A DNA stretch of 64,000 bases from Aquabacterium sp. (GCA_030654395.1 JAURXM010000131.1:248001-312000), one strand, 5' to 3'; numbered from the stretch's first letter, positions 19,121 to 28,327 are shown. The notes: a model not told the origin generated them from the letters alone. Made by a program: numbers and translations.

Positions 19121-20104
19121 ATGGATACCCTGAGCACCCTTCTCTCTGACGTTCGTATTCGGGATGCGCGATTCATCCGCACACAATTCAATGTGGATGG
19201 CCACCTGATCGTGCGCGATGCCAAGCAGCCCTGTTTTCACATCGTGACCAAGGGCGCGCTGTGGCTGAGCCCTGGCCCAGGTCTGCCACCCATTGAGATG
19301 CTGGCCGGCGATATCGCCTTCTTCCCACTGGGACAAGCTCACAGCCTGAGCGGCCAAGCTGCCCCGCCAGCTGCAGGGGGACAACATCTGCTCGCTGACT
19401 TGACAGCGCATGGTGCGACGCCGAGCTACGTCTTGACACTGCCCGCCCAGACACCCCACACACATGGTCTGGTCTGCGCCGGAGGGTCCATCAGTGGCTG
19501 CATGTTGATAGACGGTGTGGCCGATGCTTGGCTCTGGGGCGCGCTACCGCCGTATCTACTGGTTCGCTGGAGAGACCGAGCGCTGCCGACTTGGTTGCAA
19601 ATAGGCTTGGCCTACTTGGATCAAGAGCTTGATCGCGACCAACTCGCACGCCAGGCCATCCTCAATCGCTTGGGCGACATCCTCTTCATCCAAAGCATCC
19701 GCTCGTATGTGGATGGTGCGGGCATGGGTAGCCGTGATGTGGGCAACCCACCAGCTAATGGCTTTTTGATGGCACTGAAAGACAGCATGGTGTCAAAAGT
19801 GATTGGCGCCATGCACCGCGAACCGGCCAAGGCGTGGACGCTGCAAGAGTTGGCGAGCATCGGCTGCGTATCTCGTTCGGTACTGGCTGAGCGCTTTGCC
19901 GAACTGATCGCACAACCGCCACTGGCCTACCTGACCGACCACCGCATGCACTTGGCTGCAAGACGACTCAAGCAGTCATCCATGCCCATTGCCGATGTCG
20001 CCCGATCTGTAGGTTATCAATCTGGTGCTGCTTTTGCGCAAGCGTTCAAGCGCACGTTCGATTGTTCACCACGGGCTTTTCGCAATCGACTGAATTGCCC
20101 ATGA
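19121..20104 (+). CDS. AraC-family regulator with cupin ligand domain
   Basis: 327 aa from ATG 19121; a TTG 10 codons upstream is also in frame. N-terminal cupin_6-type AraC_binding domain (HIVTKGALWLSPGPG, EMLAGDIAFFPLGQAHSL), then C-terminal HTHs (TLQELASIGCVSRSVLAERF, IADVARSVGYQSGAAFAQAF). Divergently placed, with about 140 bp to the start of the two-gene acyl-CoA dehydrogenase unit, so it probably regulates that unit. Confidence 0.88.
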   Translation: MDTLSTLLSDVRIRDARFIRTQFNVDGHLIVRDAKQPCFHIVTKGALWLSPGPGLPPIEMLAGDIAFFPLGQAHSLSGQAAPPAAGGQHLLADLTAHGATPSYVLTLPAQTPHTHGLVCAGGSISGCMLIDGVADAWLWGALPPYLLVRWRDRALPTWLQIGLAYLDQELDRDQLARQAILNRLGDILFIQSIRSYVDGAGMGSRDVGNPPANGFLMALKDSMVSKVIGAMHREPAKAWTLQELASIGCVSRSVLAERFAELIAQPPLAYLTDHRMHLAARRLKQSSMPIADVARSVGYQSGAAFAQAFKRTFDCSPRAFRNRLNCP

Positions 20105-20128
20105 TGAGCATCAGCAGGTGCTGATTAT

Positions 20129-21550
20129 TCACAGCCCTTGTTCGACCAAATCCGCCACCGTGGAGAAGACATCTTGGTTGGTCTTGGCTGGGTCAAAAGT
20201 AACACCCATGCGCGCCAAAAGCAGTTGATGACTGGGGATCATCACCACAAACTGACCTTGTAAGCCTGCAAAGAAAACCGTATCGTCTGGCAGCCTTGCT
20301 CGCAAGCTATCAGGCAGGTCTGACCAGCTTTTGGTCCAAATCGAACCCGCATAAGCAGGGTTCGCAGGTGAGGGGGTCATCATGAAGTTAACCCAGTTTC
20401 GTGACAACATTTGTTGCCCATTCCAAGCGCCTTCGTTGACCAGCAGCTGACCAAGGCGCAGCCAATCCACTGGGCGCAGGACACCACGTGCTCCGCCTAT
20501 GGGCGTGCCAGCGTAGTCTGGCTCGACGATGCCGTTGCGAATCCCCAGTGGCGCAAAAAGCTTCGTTTGGTAGTAGTTGTAAATGGCTTGGTGCGTCCCA
20601 CCCAGTTTTTCTTTCATGGCAGCCATGGCAATGGTTTGCGCACCTGTGTTGTAGGTGTAGTGCGATCCTGGCGCGTAAGCCTGCGGCTTGTTCGCTGCAT
20701 AGGCGGCGTCATCCTCGTTGTTGAACAACATCTCGTAGACATCATTCGGACTTGTCGCTCCACTCTCATCCCACTGCAAACCTGAAGCCATGTTCAGTAG
20801 TTGGCGCCAAGTGATAGCAGCCTTGGCTGTGCCGGACCAGCTTTTTAATCCCACGGGTGCATCAGCGCTGATTTGGCCATCTTTCTCCATCAAGCCAGCC
20901 ACGATGGCCGTTAACGATTTGGTCATCGACCAACCAATTTGCCTTTGTTCTCGGTTGTAGTTCGAAGCATAGCGTTCAAAAACCAAGTGCCCATTTTTGG
21001 CGACCAGAAGCGCATATGAATTAGTGCGCTTAGCCGTATTGGTCTCTGTCTCTTTGAAGAGCGCGTCGGCATGGCGTGTGAGGGTTGCTTGCTGGTCGCT
21101 CGTTAGCAGACTCACTTCTGCGCTGCCTTCACCTGCTGGCCACGGTGCGGTGGATGCTGCCTTGGTCGCGATGGGTGCAAAGGGCTGCGCGCGCAGGGCC
21201 CGCTCCGCCGCGGCATTCCTGATAACCGTACACCCCATACCTTTGCGGTATGCACCGATGCGCGGATACAGTAAGCCAGCCGCCGATGTGGTCACGTTCG
21301 TCCCAGGCTTGTTCACAATGAACCAGACCATGGGTAGTGGCTGCACCATGGGGGCCGTGTAGTCATCACGAACATGTTTGAAGGCATCACCGCTGACATT
21401 GGTGCGGGTACAAATGTCCAATGAGGTAAAGCCGTTACCCGCAGGGATGGATGCGATGATGCTGCCAATTTGTGTGGCTTGCGCTGCCGATCCAACAATC
21501 AGGGCTGCCGCGATCAGAGATGCAGAAAACATGCGTGGAACCAGCGTCAT
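20129..21550 (-). CDS. Exported serine hydrolase of the beta-lactamase (class C/NylB-like) family
   Basis: 473 aa from ATG 21550, which has AAGG at good spacing and begins a classical signal peptide (ASLIAAALIVGSAAQA). The frame extends to TTG 21592. The active-site SxxK is in GWSMTKSLTA, the second motif is HYTYNTG (YxN), and MASGLQWDE and DWLRLGQLL are family landmarks. Members hydrolyse amide or ester bonds (6-aminohexanoate-dimer hydrolase, esterases, DD-peptidases). The substrate is unknown here. There is an N-terminal region of about 130 residues before the catalytic domain. Confidence 0.82.
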   Translation of the reverse strand: MTLVPRMFSASLIAAALIVGSAAQATQIGSIIASIPAGNGFTSLDICTRTNVSGDAFKHVRDDYTAPMVQPLPMVWFIVNKPGTNVTTSAAGLLYPRIGAYRKGMGCTVIRNAAAERALRAQPFAPIATKAASTAPWPAGEGSAEVSLLTSDQQATLTRHADALFKETETNTAKRTNSYALLVAKNGHLVFERYASNYNREQRQIGWSMTKSLTAIVAGLMEKDGQISADAPVGLKSWSGTAKAAITWRQLLNMASGLQWDESGATSPNDVYEMLFNNEDDAAYAANKPQAYAPGSHYTYNTGAQTIAMAAMKEKLGGTHQAIYNYYQTKLFAPLGIRNGIVEPDYAGTPIGGARGVLRPVDWLRLGQLLVNEGAWNGQQMLSRNWVNFMMTPSPANPAYAGSIWTKSWSDLPDSLRARLPDDTVFFAGLQGQFVVMIPSHQLLLARMGVTFDPAKTNQDVFSTVADLVEQGL

Positions 21551-21815
21551 AGATGCCTTAGCGTGAGGTGGATTTGTAGCGCTCATTTTCAAGGCTATCC
21601 ACTTGATCTCTGGCTAGGGTTACACCTTGGATTTGATTCAAGCTCTTTGTTAATCACCCAACCAAGGGGTGGGGAGCTAGCAATAGCGCTAACTCGAAAC
21701 TGAACCTGCCGCACACCTTGCCTTGGTTTGTCACCGTGGCAATCATCGACAAGTTGTGGCGCTTGCCGTCCACCGTGAATGTCTCCACTGCAAGACAAAC
21801 GATTGATGACCAATG
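21551..21815. other. Intergenic stretch between serine hydrolase and tRNA-Gly terminator
   Basis: About 265 nt with no gene recognised on either strand. It must hold the promoter of the serine hydrolase (minus strand), but no clear -35/-10 pair was identified. Confidence 0.5.
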
Positions 21816-21848
21816 AAAAAGGCCGCTAGGTGGTTGCTCCTAGCGGCC
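21816..21848 (-). terminator. Rho-independent terminator of tRNA-Gly
   Basis: Perfect 10-bp stem GGCCGCTAGG (21821-21830) / CCTAGCGGCC (21839-21848) with an 8-nt loop, followed on the minus strand by TTTTT (21820-21816). It sits 14 nt beyond the tRNA 3' end. Confidence 0.85.
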
Positions 21849-21862
21849 TTTGACATATCAAT

Positions 21863-21936
21863 TGGAGCGGGCGATGGGAATCGAACCCACGTTATTTGCT
21901 TGGGAAGCAAAAGTCCTACCATTAAACGACGCCCGC
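21863..21936 (-). tRNA. tRNA-Gly (anticodon CCC)
   Basis: 74 nt including an encoded 3' CCA. Acceptor stem GCGGGCG (21936-21930) pairs with CGCCCGC (21873-21867). Anticodon stem TTTGC/GCAAA encloses the loop TTCCCAA, giving anticodon CCC. The T arm contains GGTTCGATTCC. tRNA genes are common integration points; what lies immediately upstream is a degraded accessory cluster. Confidence 0.96.
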
Positions 21937-21980
21937 GAAGTCGGCCATTGTATATGCACATGAGCCGCATTTCTCAACCA

Positions 21981-23207
21981 TTAGCCACCGTCACAGTGCA
22001 GTTCATTGAATGACCAGTCCGCACCCGCTGTCACATGCGCACGCAGCACATCGTCGGTACAAGACCACGCCATGAGGTTGGCGTTGTTAGCCTCCGTATT
22101 GGCTGCAATCTGCGCATCTTGGCTACGTAACCAAGCGATGGCCCTGTGCGCCCACGATCGCTCGATAAAGCCCACCCTCGACAGCAGGTGCTCGATGTCC
22201 TTGCGATAAGACACGATGGACAAGTACCCTACGTTTTGCCCCCTTGCCTCGCCCACCACCAGCCTGAGCAAAGCCCTCAGTACAGCAGGCTTCATGTCCT
22301 CTTGCAAAATCACATCCATGATCATCCAAGACTGACGTCCATTCGCCAGCACGTCCGGACGTGTGACCATCAAACCAACGAGCACACCTTGGTGCCATGC
22401 CCCCCAGATGTCAAACCGTGCCCGTGGCGTACCAAATCGCCAACTCAAACTGGCTGCGCTACGCAGCACCTCAACCCGATCAGAACGCACGGACCTGCTC
22501 AGCAAAGCAGGCAGCTCATCGGGCAGGCGATCGAGCTTTTTCACTTTGATGCCGCTCAAGCCATACCCAAGCAGACAAGCCCTGGCTACCACCAAGCCCC
22601 AGTCTGCTAATGTGGAAACCGCACCAGCCAACGGCGCCCACTTAAGCCTCTTGAGTACGAATTGCCCCAAGCCAATGGGGTGTATGAAAATGCGCCTGTT
22701 AGGCAGCACTTCAAAGGTACGCTCAATCATGCGTTTGGAATTGGTGTTTGCACCGACAGCCATCGCAAAGCGCGTCTTCGATTGCATCGTCAAACCAAAC
22801 CAAGGCCCTAACCCCTTGCCCAGCATGTGAGGCTGAACCAAAATATCCATCACACGGATGCCATCTACGGATACGCCTGCGACGGTCAGCGTCAAGTCTT
22901 CCGTCCCTATCATGCCGATTAACTCGTCTCCACGCGTCAATACCCAGCACTCGCCAGCCCCCTCACCAGGTCGACCCAATTTGTATCGCCAAGACAAGTA
23001 GGCCGCGTCATCCCACACTAAGTCATCTGTCAGCACGGCTCTGCGCAAGGCCAATATCTGCGGCAAATCGGCCATCGTTGCGGGCCTGAATGCCTGCGCC
23101 AACTCTTCTTGAGACATACCCAAGCCGCGAGCCACCAAGGTCGCTGCCTTATCCAATGACAAAGGAGGCCGAACCGGCGCCTTGCGGGTGATGTCAGGTT
23201 TGCTCAA
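21981..23207 (-). CDS. GNAT-family N-acetyltransferase-like protein
   Basis: 408 aa, apparently starting with TTG at 23207, which overlaps the stop of the upstream acyl carrier protein remnant (TTGA). A GNAT-like core is seen at residues 40-160 (FRPATMADLPQILALRR, ECWVLTRGDELIGMIGTED, DILVQPHMLGKGLG), with a second mixed region to about residue 390. The gene is intact although its upstream neighbours are not. Association with an ACP suggests an acyl-ACP-dependent transferase (inference). No known substrate. Confidence 0.65.
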   Translation of the reverse strand: MSKPDITRKAPVRPPLSLDKAATLVARGLGMSQEELAQAFRPATMADLPQILALRRAVLTDDLVWDDAAYLSWRYKLGRPGEGAGECWVLTRGDELIGMIGTEDLTLTVAGVSVDGIRVMDILVQPHMLGKGLGPWFGLTMQSKTRFAMAVGANTNSKRMIERTFEVLPNRRIFIHPIGLGQFVLKRLKWAPLAGAVSTLADWGLVVARACLLGYGLSGIKVKKLDRLPDELPALLSRSVRSDRVEVLRSAASLSWRFGTPRARFDIWGAWHQGVLVGLMVTRPDVLANGRQSWMIMDVILQEDMKPAVLRALLRLVVGEARGQNVGYLSIVSYRKDIEHLLSRVGFIERSWAHRAIAWLRSQDAQIAANTEANNANLMAWSCTDDVLRAHVTAGADWSFNELHCDGG

Positions 23208-23435
23208 GCTGCGGTCAAGGTCTGAGGTTGTTTGCGCCCAATGTAGGCGACCAACCGGTCAATTGAGTCCAGATTATCTGGTGTCATCTCATCTTCCGCA
23301 ACACCAAAACCGCAGGTTTCCTCAACAAAGAGAATGATCTCCAAGATGCCGGTCGAGTCCAAAATGCCCGTTCCTAAAAATGAATCATGATCATTGAGCC
23401 GGAACGTAGGTCCACAAGGTACCACGGATAGTCAT
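23204..23435 (-). pseudogene. Acyl carrier protein, N-terminally damaged
   Basis: The long frame (GTG 23425 to 23204) gives the ACP core DHDSFLGTGILDSTGILEII with the phosphopantetheine Ser in DSTG, then DNLDSIDRLVAYI. It lacks the usual first helix. That helix is instead recognisable in another frame from ATG 23435 (MTIRGTLWTYVPAQ, then stop). A frameshift plus loss of roughly 15 codons would explain this. In-frame TGA precedes the GTG. Whether a shortened ACP is still made is open; I judge it probably broken. Confidence 0.6.
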
Positions 23436-23473
23436 CAATCTATGAAGGCCGAAGCGTCCGGTGCGCGATAGGG

Positions 23474-24304
23474 TTGCTTGCTGCGTTTAATCATGTCTGG
23501 TGGCATCGACAGTCGGTTTGCGCTGCGCTCGCGGTCAAGGCTGTGGGTGCCGCTAAGGTTTTTGGCCTCTTGATGCCAGAGCAAGACTCATCGCCGGACA
23601 GCACCCACCTTAGAGGCCATTGGCTGCTACCGATGGAGAGATGACGCCATCCGCGTGATCTGCCCCGACTATGGCGCAGGTTGGAAAAGTAAAATTGTGA
23701 CCGCAGGTGGTGCAACTGGACACCTCAACCAGTTCAATTTGGTGGTTGCCAACCCCGATGGAGACCAGACAATGCAACGCCTAGGGCTACGCGAATACCT
23801 GCAAATCGTCGCCGCCACCAACTTCAAACAACGCATCCGCAAGACGCTGGAGTGTTTCCACGCCGACCGCCTGAACTATGCCGTCGTGCCCCCCCCAACC
23901 GCGTTGAATACGACCAAGGTTTTTTCGTCAAGAACGGTGATGGATCAGCCGATGTCAAACCGATCGCGCACCTGTACAAAACACAGGTTTACGCGCTAGC
24001 CAGGCACAGGGGCTTGCCTGAATCCATTTGCAATGCGATCCCGACCACAGACACGTACAGCCTCAGTCAAGGACAAGATGAGTTTTACTACGCCCTGCCC
24101 TACAAGGAGATGGACGTGGCCTTGTGGCACCACAACCAAGGCGAATCAGCAGGAGACTTGGCTGCAAGACTGGGCATCAACGAGCAGCAGGCCGACTACA
24201 TCTACCAAGACATCAACAACAAACGGCGCACCACAGCACCGCAGCACTGGTCAGGCATCTTGATGGCTGATGTGAGTGGGCCCGTCCCCAAGCCAGTTGT
24301 GTGA
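23474..24304 (+). pseudogene. NAD synthase (NadE-like) pseudogene
   Basis: A NAD synthase can be followed across three frames. The PP-loop SGGIDS at 23496-23513 is followed by a 1-base loss. The next frame reads SVCAALAVKAVGAAKVFGLL and on to SPDSTHL. At about 23610 a segment is deleted, and the reading resumes as EAIGCYRWRDDAIR. At an 8-C run (23889-23896) it shifts again and resumes as PNRVEYDQGFFVKNGDG to the stop at 24302-24304. An in-frame TAG also lies just upstream of the PP-loop. The intact glutamine-dependent NadE at 46456-48165 makes it dispensable. Confidence 0.88.
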
Positions 24305-24317
24305 CAACTTCGTCAGA

Positions 24318-25091
24318 TCAACCTGCTTGCTTGCGCCGCGACACGGCGGCTAAGCCCACCAAACCCAAGCCCAACATCAACGTTGAGGGCACTTCAGGCA
24401 CGCTGGCCACAAAAGCAGCGCCACTGATCGGGCTGCGGAATGCGGCATTGATATCGATGGTGATCGCGCCAAAGTTCAATGTCTTCAACGGCGTCTGAAT
24501 CGCATTGCTCAATTTCAAGCCATTGGAGAAGGTACTCAAAGCCGTAGATGTGAACACCAGATTATTGAGCTGCTGGTGCATATTCAAAGTCAAACCATTC
24601 AAACCAATTTTTAAATTAGTCGCGTCAAACGTATACAGCGATGTACCCATCGTCGTGACGCCATTGGCCGTGATATCAGCCAAAACCATCTCTTTCGAGT
24701 AATCAATCACGAAATTAGCCAAAGTCACACTGCGTGAGCCACGCGAAATGAGCAGCGCAGCACCAGATGATCCACCTGAATTAGGTGTCACCAAAGGCGA
24801 GAACGGCGGCAAGCCCAGAGACACATTCACCTTGGATATAGGCAAATTGAAGGATGGCAACAAGTCCCCTGTGGCCGATTTGGTTGGGGAACCGAAACTA
24901 GACGTACCCAGAGGTGTGATGAAGGTATCGCTGGCTGCCAAGGCATCCACAGCATCTTGGGATAAGCCAAAAACCGCATTGGCTTGCAGCGCACGTGTGT
25001 CCAGCGTCATGGACAGCGCTGAAGCTGCTGTGGCCACACAAGCCAATGCCAACGCCCCAAGGGCCTTCAACGAAAAATGGATGGCATTCAT
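24318..25091 (-). CDS. PEP-CTERM exported protein, divergent member of the 33-39 kb secreted family
   Basis: 257 aa from ATG 25091. It has a signal peptide ([18 protein letters not shown]) and a C-terminal exosortase signal: [10 protein letters not shown], a hydrophobic stretch, then RRKQAG. The body follows the layout of the five proteins at 33-39 kb: [66 protein letters not shown]. It would be exported and processed by an exosortase encoded outside the window. Role unknown; surface or extracellular matrix is the usual fate of PEP-CTERM proteins. Confidence 0.85.
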   Translation of the reverse strand: MNAIHFSLKALGALALACVATAASALSMTLDTRALQANAVFGLSQDAVDALAASDTFITPLGTSSFGSPTKSATGDLLPSFNLPISKVNVSLGLPPFSPLVTPNSGGSSGAALLISRGSRSVTLANFVIDYSKEMVLADITANGVTTMGTSLYTFDATNLKIGLNGLTLNMHQQLNNLVFTSTALSTFSNGLKLSNAIQTPLKTLNFGAITIDINAAFRSPISGAAFVASVPEVPSTLMLGLGLVGLAAVSRRKQAG

Positions 25092-25326
25092 GGCAATAAC
25101 CCCTTTAAATAACGACCTGTTAAACAGATCATGCACGCCAACCCAAGCAACCACCCCAAATAAGGGGGATAGTTCAACAGCAATATGCCATTTGCGTTCA
25201 AATATCACAGTCGGCAATGGTCAATATCAGATTGAACCACCCATTAAAGAAACAGGTCACCGTGAATACTGCACGAGGCAATCTGAGGCACACTCTCGGT
25301 CTTCCTTGACCCACAGCGTTTTGAGC

Positions 25327-26037
25327 ATGGCCAGCAGCGACGACCCCCTCATCCCAACCGATGCGCCCCACCTGCGCACAATCAAAAGCTTCGTGATGCG
25401 CGCTGGGCGAACGACCGAGGGTCAGACACGCGCCTTGGCAGAACTCGGGCCCAAGTTCGTGCTGCCTTTTGAGCACAAACAGATGGACTTTGCAGCCACA
25501 TTCGGCAGGCAAGCACCTGTGGTGCTGGAAATCGGCTTTGGTATGGGGGATGCCACAGCCAAGATCGCCGCCGCATTGGCAGAGACCGATTTCATTGGCT
25601 GCGAGGTGCATGAACCCGGCGTCGGCGCGCTGCTCAAGCACATCGGTGATCAGAGCTTAGGCAACATCCGGATCATCCGGCACGATGCGGTCGAGGTGCT
25701 TGATCACATGATCCCGCCAGCATCACTGGCAGGTGTGCATATCTTCTTCCCAGACCCTTGGCACAAAACGCGCCACAACAAGCGCAGGCTGATTCAGGCC
25801 CCTCTCGTAGCCCACCTCACATCACGTCTGGCACCGGGAGGCTATCTGCATTGCGCCACAGACTGGGAACCTTACGCCCGCCAGATACTGGACGTGCTGA
25901 GCGCAGAGCCTCAACTGAGCAACACGGCGCCAGACTACGCCGAAAAACCCGCCTACCGGCCATTGACCAAGTTCGAGAACCGTGGCCTGCGTCTAGGGCA
26001 TGGCGTATGGGATCTGGTGTTTCACAAAAAGGCCTGA
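25327..26037 (+). CDS. trmB: tRNA (guanine-N7-)-methyltransferase
   Basis: Makes m7G46 in tRNA using SAM. 236 aa from ATG 25327; the frame is open far upstream through the antisense of the PEP-CTERM gene, which is ignored. SAM-binding loop [16 protein letters not shown], then [15 protein letters not shown], and the TrmB signature [19 protein letters not shown]. The C-terminal [17 protein letters not shown] is conserved. It ends at a bidirectional terminator shared with the convergent operon. Confidence 0.95.
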   Translation: MASSDDPLIPTDAPHLRTIKSFVMRAGRTTEGQTRALAELGPKFVLPFEHKQMDFAATFGRQAPVVLEIGFGMGDATAKIAAALAETDFIGCEVHEPGVGALLKHIGDQSLGNIRIIRHDAVEVLDHMIPPASLAGVHIFFPDPWHKTRHNKRRLIQAPLVAHLTSRLAPGGYLHCATDWEPYARQILDVLSAEPQLSNTAPDYAEKPAYRPLTKFENRGLRLGHGVWDLVFHKKA

Positions 26038-26040
26038 CGA

Positions 26041-26075
26041 AAAAAAACAGCCTGCGCTTTCACGCGGGCTGTTTT
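26041..26075. terminator. Bidirectional rho-independent terminator between trmB and PPIase gene
   Basis: Stem ACAGCCTGCG (26047-26056) / CGCGGGCTGT (26063-26072) with one G-T pair and a 6-nt loop. T-run on both sides: TTTT after it on the plus strand, seven T on the minus strand. Confidence 0.85.
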
Positions 26076-26092
26076 CTGGATCGGCAACTTAA

Positions 26093-26914
26093 TCAGTTGC
26101 TGAACTTGTAGTCTGTCTTGGCCTTGGCCTTCAAATCATCACGGAACTTGGCCAACTTAGTTTGACTCTGACGCTGCGCGATCTGAGCCTTGACCTCTTC
26201 AAAGCCAGGGAACTGCGTTGAGCGCACTTCTTCAAGCTTGATGATGTGAAAACCGAACTGTGACTTCACCGGTGTCTCGGTGAACTGTCCCTTTTCAAGC
26301 TTGGTCAACGCTTGCGAGAACTCAGGTACGTAGTTGCCTGGATTGGCCCAATCCAAGTCGCCACCGTTCTCAGCCGAGCCAGGATCTTTGGAGTTTTTCT
26401 TGGCCAAATCTTCAAACTTGGCACCAGCCTTGATCTGAGCAATCAGGCTCTTGGCGTCGTCTTCTTTTTCGACCAAGATATGGCGCGCGCGGTATTCTTT
26501 GTCGCCATTGGCGGCCTTGATTTTGTCGTATTCGGCGCGAATTTCGCCTTCAGCCGTTGGGTTCTTCTTCTCGAAGTCCATAAACAAGGCACGGATCAGG
26601 ATCGACTGGCGAGCCAACTCCATTTGGGTCTTGTAATCCACCGATGCCTGCAAACCGCGGCGCTCAGCCTCTTGCAAGAAGATCTCACGCAGGACGATCT
26701 CATCCTTGACCTTTTGCTCCAGCTCAGGCGTCTTAACCTGAGGTGGTTGGCCTGGTTGCTGAGGCTGCTTGATGATCTGATCGATCATGGCGTCCACGCG
26801 TGCCTTAGGCACAGCCTTGCCGTTCACGAGTGCGATGTTTTGAGCCCAAACCAGCGGTGCAGCCAGCGTGAGCGATGCGGCCAATACGGCTGCCTTGGCG
26901 ATAGATGTCTTCAT
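26093..26914 (-). CDS. Periplasmic parvulin-type peptidyl-prolyl isomerase
   Basis: 273 aa with a signal peptide (AVLAASLTLAAPLVWA) and a SurA/PrsA-like N-terminal helical domain. The parvulin domain spans about residues 140-235 (EYRARHILVEKEDDAKSL, FEDLAKKNSKDPGSAENGGD, GFHIIKLEEVR). It assists folding of exported proteins. Last gene of the selO-msrB-yciB-bolA operon and followed by a strong terminator. Confidence 0.93.
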   Translation of the reverse strand: MKTSIAKAAVLAASLTLAAPLVWAQNIALVNGKAVPKARVDAMIDQIIKQPQQPGQPPQVKTPELEQKVKDEIVLREIFLQEAERRGLQASVDYKTQMELARQSILIRALFMDFEKKNPTAEGEIRAEYDKIKAANGDKEYRARHILVEKEDDAKSLIAQIKAGAKFEDLAKKNSKDPGSAENGGDLDWANPGNYVPEFSQALTKLEKGQFTETPVKSQFGFHIIKLEEVRSTQFPGFEEVKAQIAQRQSQTKLAKFRDDLKAKAKTDYKFSN

Positions 26915-26945
26915 GATGAATGAGCTGGAAAGTAATTTGAATGAA

Positions 26946-27221
26946 TCAAACGGGATCGGCTTTGATCGCCAGTGCGTGAATTCCTTGGGGAATCAAATCT
27001 CGCAAGGCATCATACACAAGGCGATGGCGCTGAACATGTGACAAACCGTTGAAGCAACGGGCCCGCACTTGGACCGAGAAATGCGTACCCGAGCTGGCCC
27101 CACTGTGCCCCGCATGGCCTATGTGCTGACTGCTGTCATCGGACACCAGCAACGCCTCTGGCGTCAGGGCCTGTTGCAGCACGGCTTCAATCTGACTGGC
27201 GCTGATTTGAACTGAACTCAT
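26946..27221 (-). CDS. BolA/IbaG-family protein
   Basis: 91 aa from ATG 27221; the longer frame overlaps yciB and is not used. It shows the BolA fold signature around GTHFSVQVRARCFNGLSHVQRHRLVYDAL and the C-terminal GIHALAIKA. BolA proteins work with monothiol glutaredoxins in Fe-S cluster handling. Sits between yciB and the PPIase gene in one operon. Confidence 0.9.
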   Translation of the reverse strand: MSSVQISASQIEAVLQQALTPEALLVSDDSSQHIGHAGHSGASSGTHFSVQVRARCFNGLSHVQRHRLVYDALRDLIPQGIHALAIKADPV

Positions 27222-27247
27222 GATGTTCTTTCTTATCGGGAAAATAC

Positions 27248-27883
27248 TCAGCCGGCTTTGACATCTTTGATTGGCTTCATGTGGCGCCCAAGGTACAGAC
27301 CTTGCGCCAAGGTAAACACCAAGGTCAAGCCCAAGCTGCCCCACATTTTGAATGTGACCCACGTATCCAGTGGGTAGTTAAAGGCGACCCAGAGATTAAG
27401 CAAGCCCATGGCGGCAAAAAACAGCACCCAAGCCCACCCCAAGTGACGCCAGACAGCATCGGGTGCATCAATCTCACCACCCATCATTTGAGCCAGCATC
27501 TTGCGACCCAAGATCACCTCGGTCGTCAAAAAGCCAACGCTCATGACCCAATAGATCACAGTGGGCTTCCACTTGATGAAGGTTTCATCATGGAACCACA
27601 AAGTCAAACCGCCCAAGACCACCACAATGGCCAAGCCAGCCCACAACATCTTGTCAACTGGCTTGCGCAAGACTTTGAGCACGACCACTTGCAACAAAGT
27701 CATCACGATCACCACGACCGTCGCCAGCAAGACCGGCGCCTCTTTGACGCCAACGGCCCCGCCAGAGACAGCAAAACCAAGGTATTGGGTCATCCACTGC
27801 GCTGCCTGCTCCTTGTGCCCTTCCGCCCACTTGAAGCTGGCAAAGAACAAGAAAATAGGCAAGAGGTCAAAAAGAATCTTCAT
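27248..27883 (-). CDS. yciB: Inner membrane septation protein YciB
   Basis: 211 aa with five to six membrane segments, starting KILFDLLPIFLFFASF, a hallmark of the family, with TVIYWVMSVGFLTTEV and WVAFNYPLDTWVTFKMWG later. YciB is an inner-membrane protein linked to envelope and division integrity. Slightly longer than the typical 180 aa, owing to residues 30-55. It follows msrB by 41 nt and precedes bolA by 26 nt. Confidence 0.94.
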   Translation of the reverse strand: MKILFDLLPIFLFFASFKWAEGHKEQAAQWMTQYLGFAVSGGAVGVKEAPVLLATVVVIVMTLLQVVVLKVLRKPVDKMLWAGLAIVVVLGGLTLWFHDETFIKWKPTVIYWVMSVGFLTTEVILGRKMLAQMMGGEIDAPDAVWRHLGWAWVLFFAAMGLLNLWVAFNYPLDTWVTFKMWGSLGLTLVFTLAQGLYLGRHMKPIKDVKAG

Positions 27884-27922
27884 GGCATATCGACCGTCAT
27901 TTCAGGCCGCAGGTTACCGCGA

Positions 27923-28327
27923 TCAAAGTTCGCGAGGATCGAAGTCTAGCGCGGCCGAGTTGATGCAGTAGCGATCCCCCGTAGGTTGGGGGCCATCGTC
28001 GAACACATGCCCTAGGTGCGCGCCACAATTTTGACAGCGCACCTCCACACGAATCATGCCGTGTGCAACATCTCGCACACGCTCAATCAGGCCCTCCTGC
28101 TCAGGCTGCCAATAGCTCGGCCAACCACAGCCAGCGTCAAATTTGGTGTTGGATGCGAACAAGGTCACACCACAGCAAACGCACTTGTACTTGCCGTCCT
28201 CGAAATGATCCCAGTACCGCCCTGTGAATGCGCGTTCCGTGGCAGCTTGCCGTGTGACTTCATAGTCAGTCTGAGCCAACTGGGCCCGCCATTGGGCATC
28301 TGTTTTTTTAACTTTGTAATCACTCAT
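27923..28327 (-). CDS. msrB: Peptide-methionine (R)-S-oxide reductase
   Basis: 134 aa from ATG 28327. Zinc ligands in CVCC and CQNC. The core GCGWPSYW and the catalytic Cys in [12 protein letters not shown] are present. Reduces methionine-R-sulfoxide in proteins. Its ATG overlaps the selO TGA (ATGA), so translation is coupled to selO. Both are tied to redox stress, which fits joint expression. Confidence 0.95.
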   Translation of the reverse strand: MSDYKVKKTDAQWRAQLAQTDYEVTRQAATERAFTGRYWDHFEDGKYKCVCCGVTLFASNTKFDAGCGWPSYWQPEQEGLIERVRDVAHGMIRVEVRCQNCGAHLGHVFDDGPQPTGDRYCINSAALDFDPREL

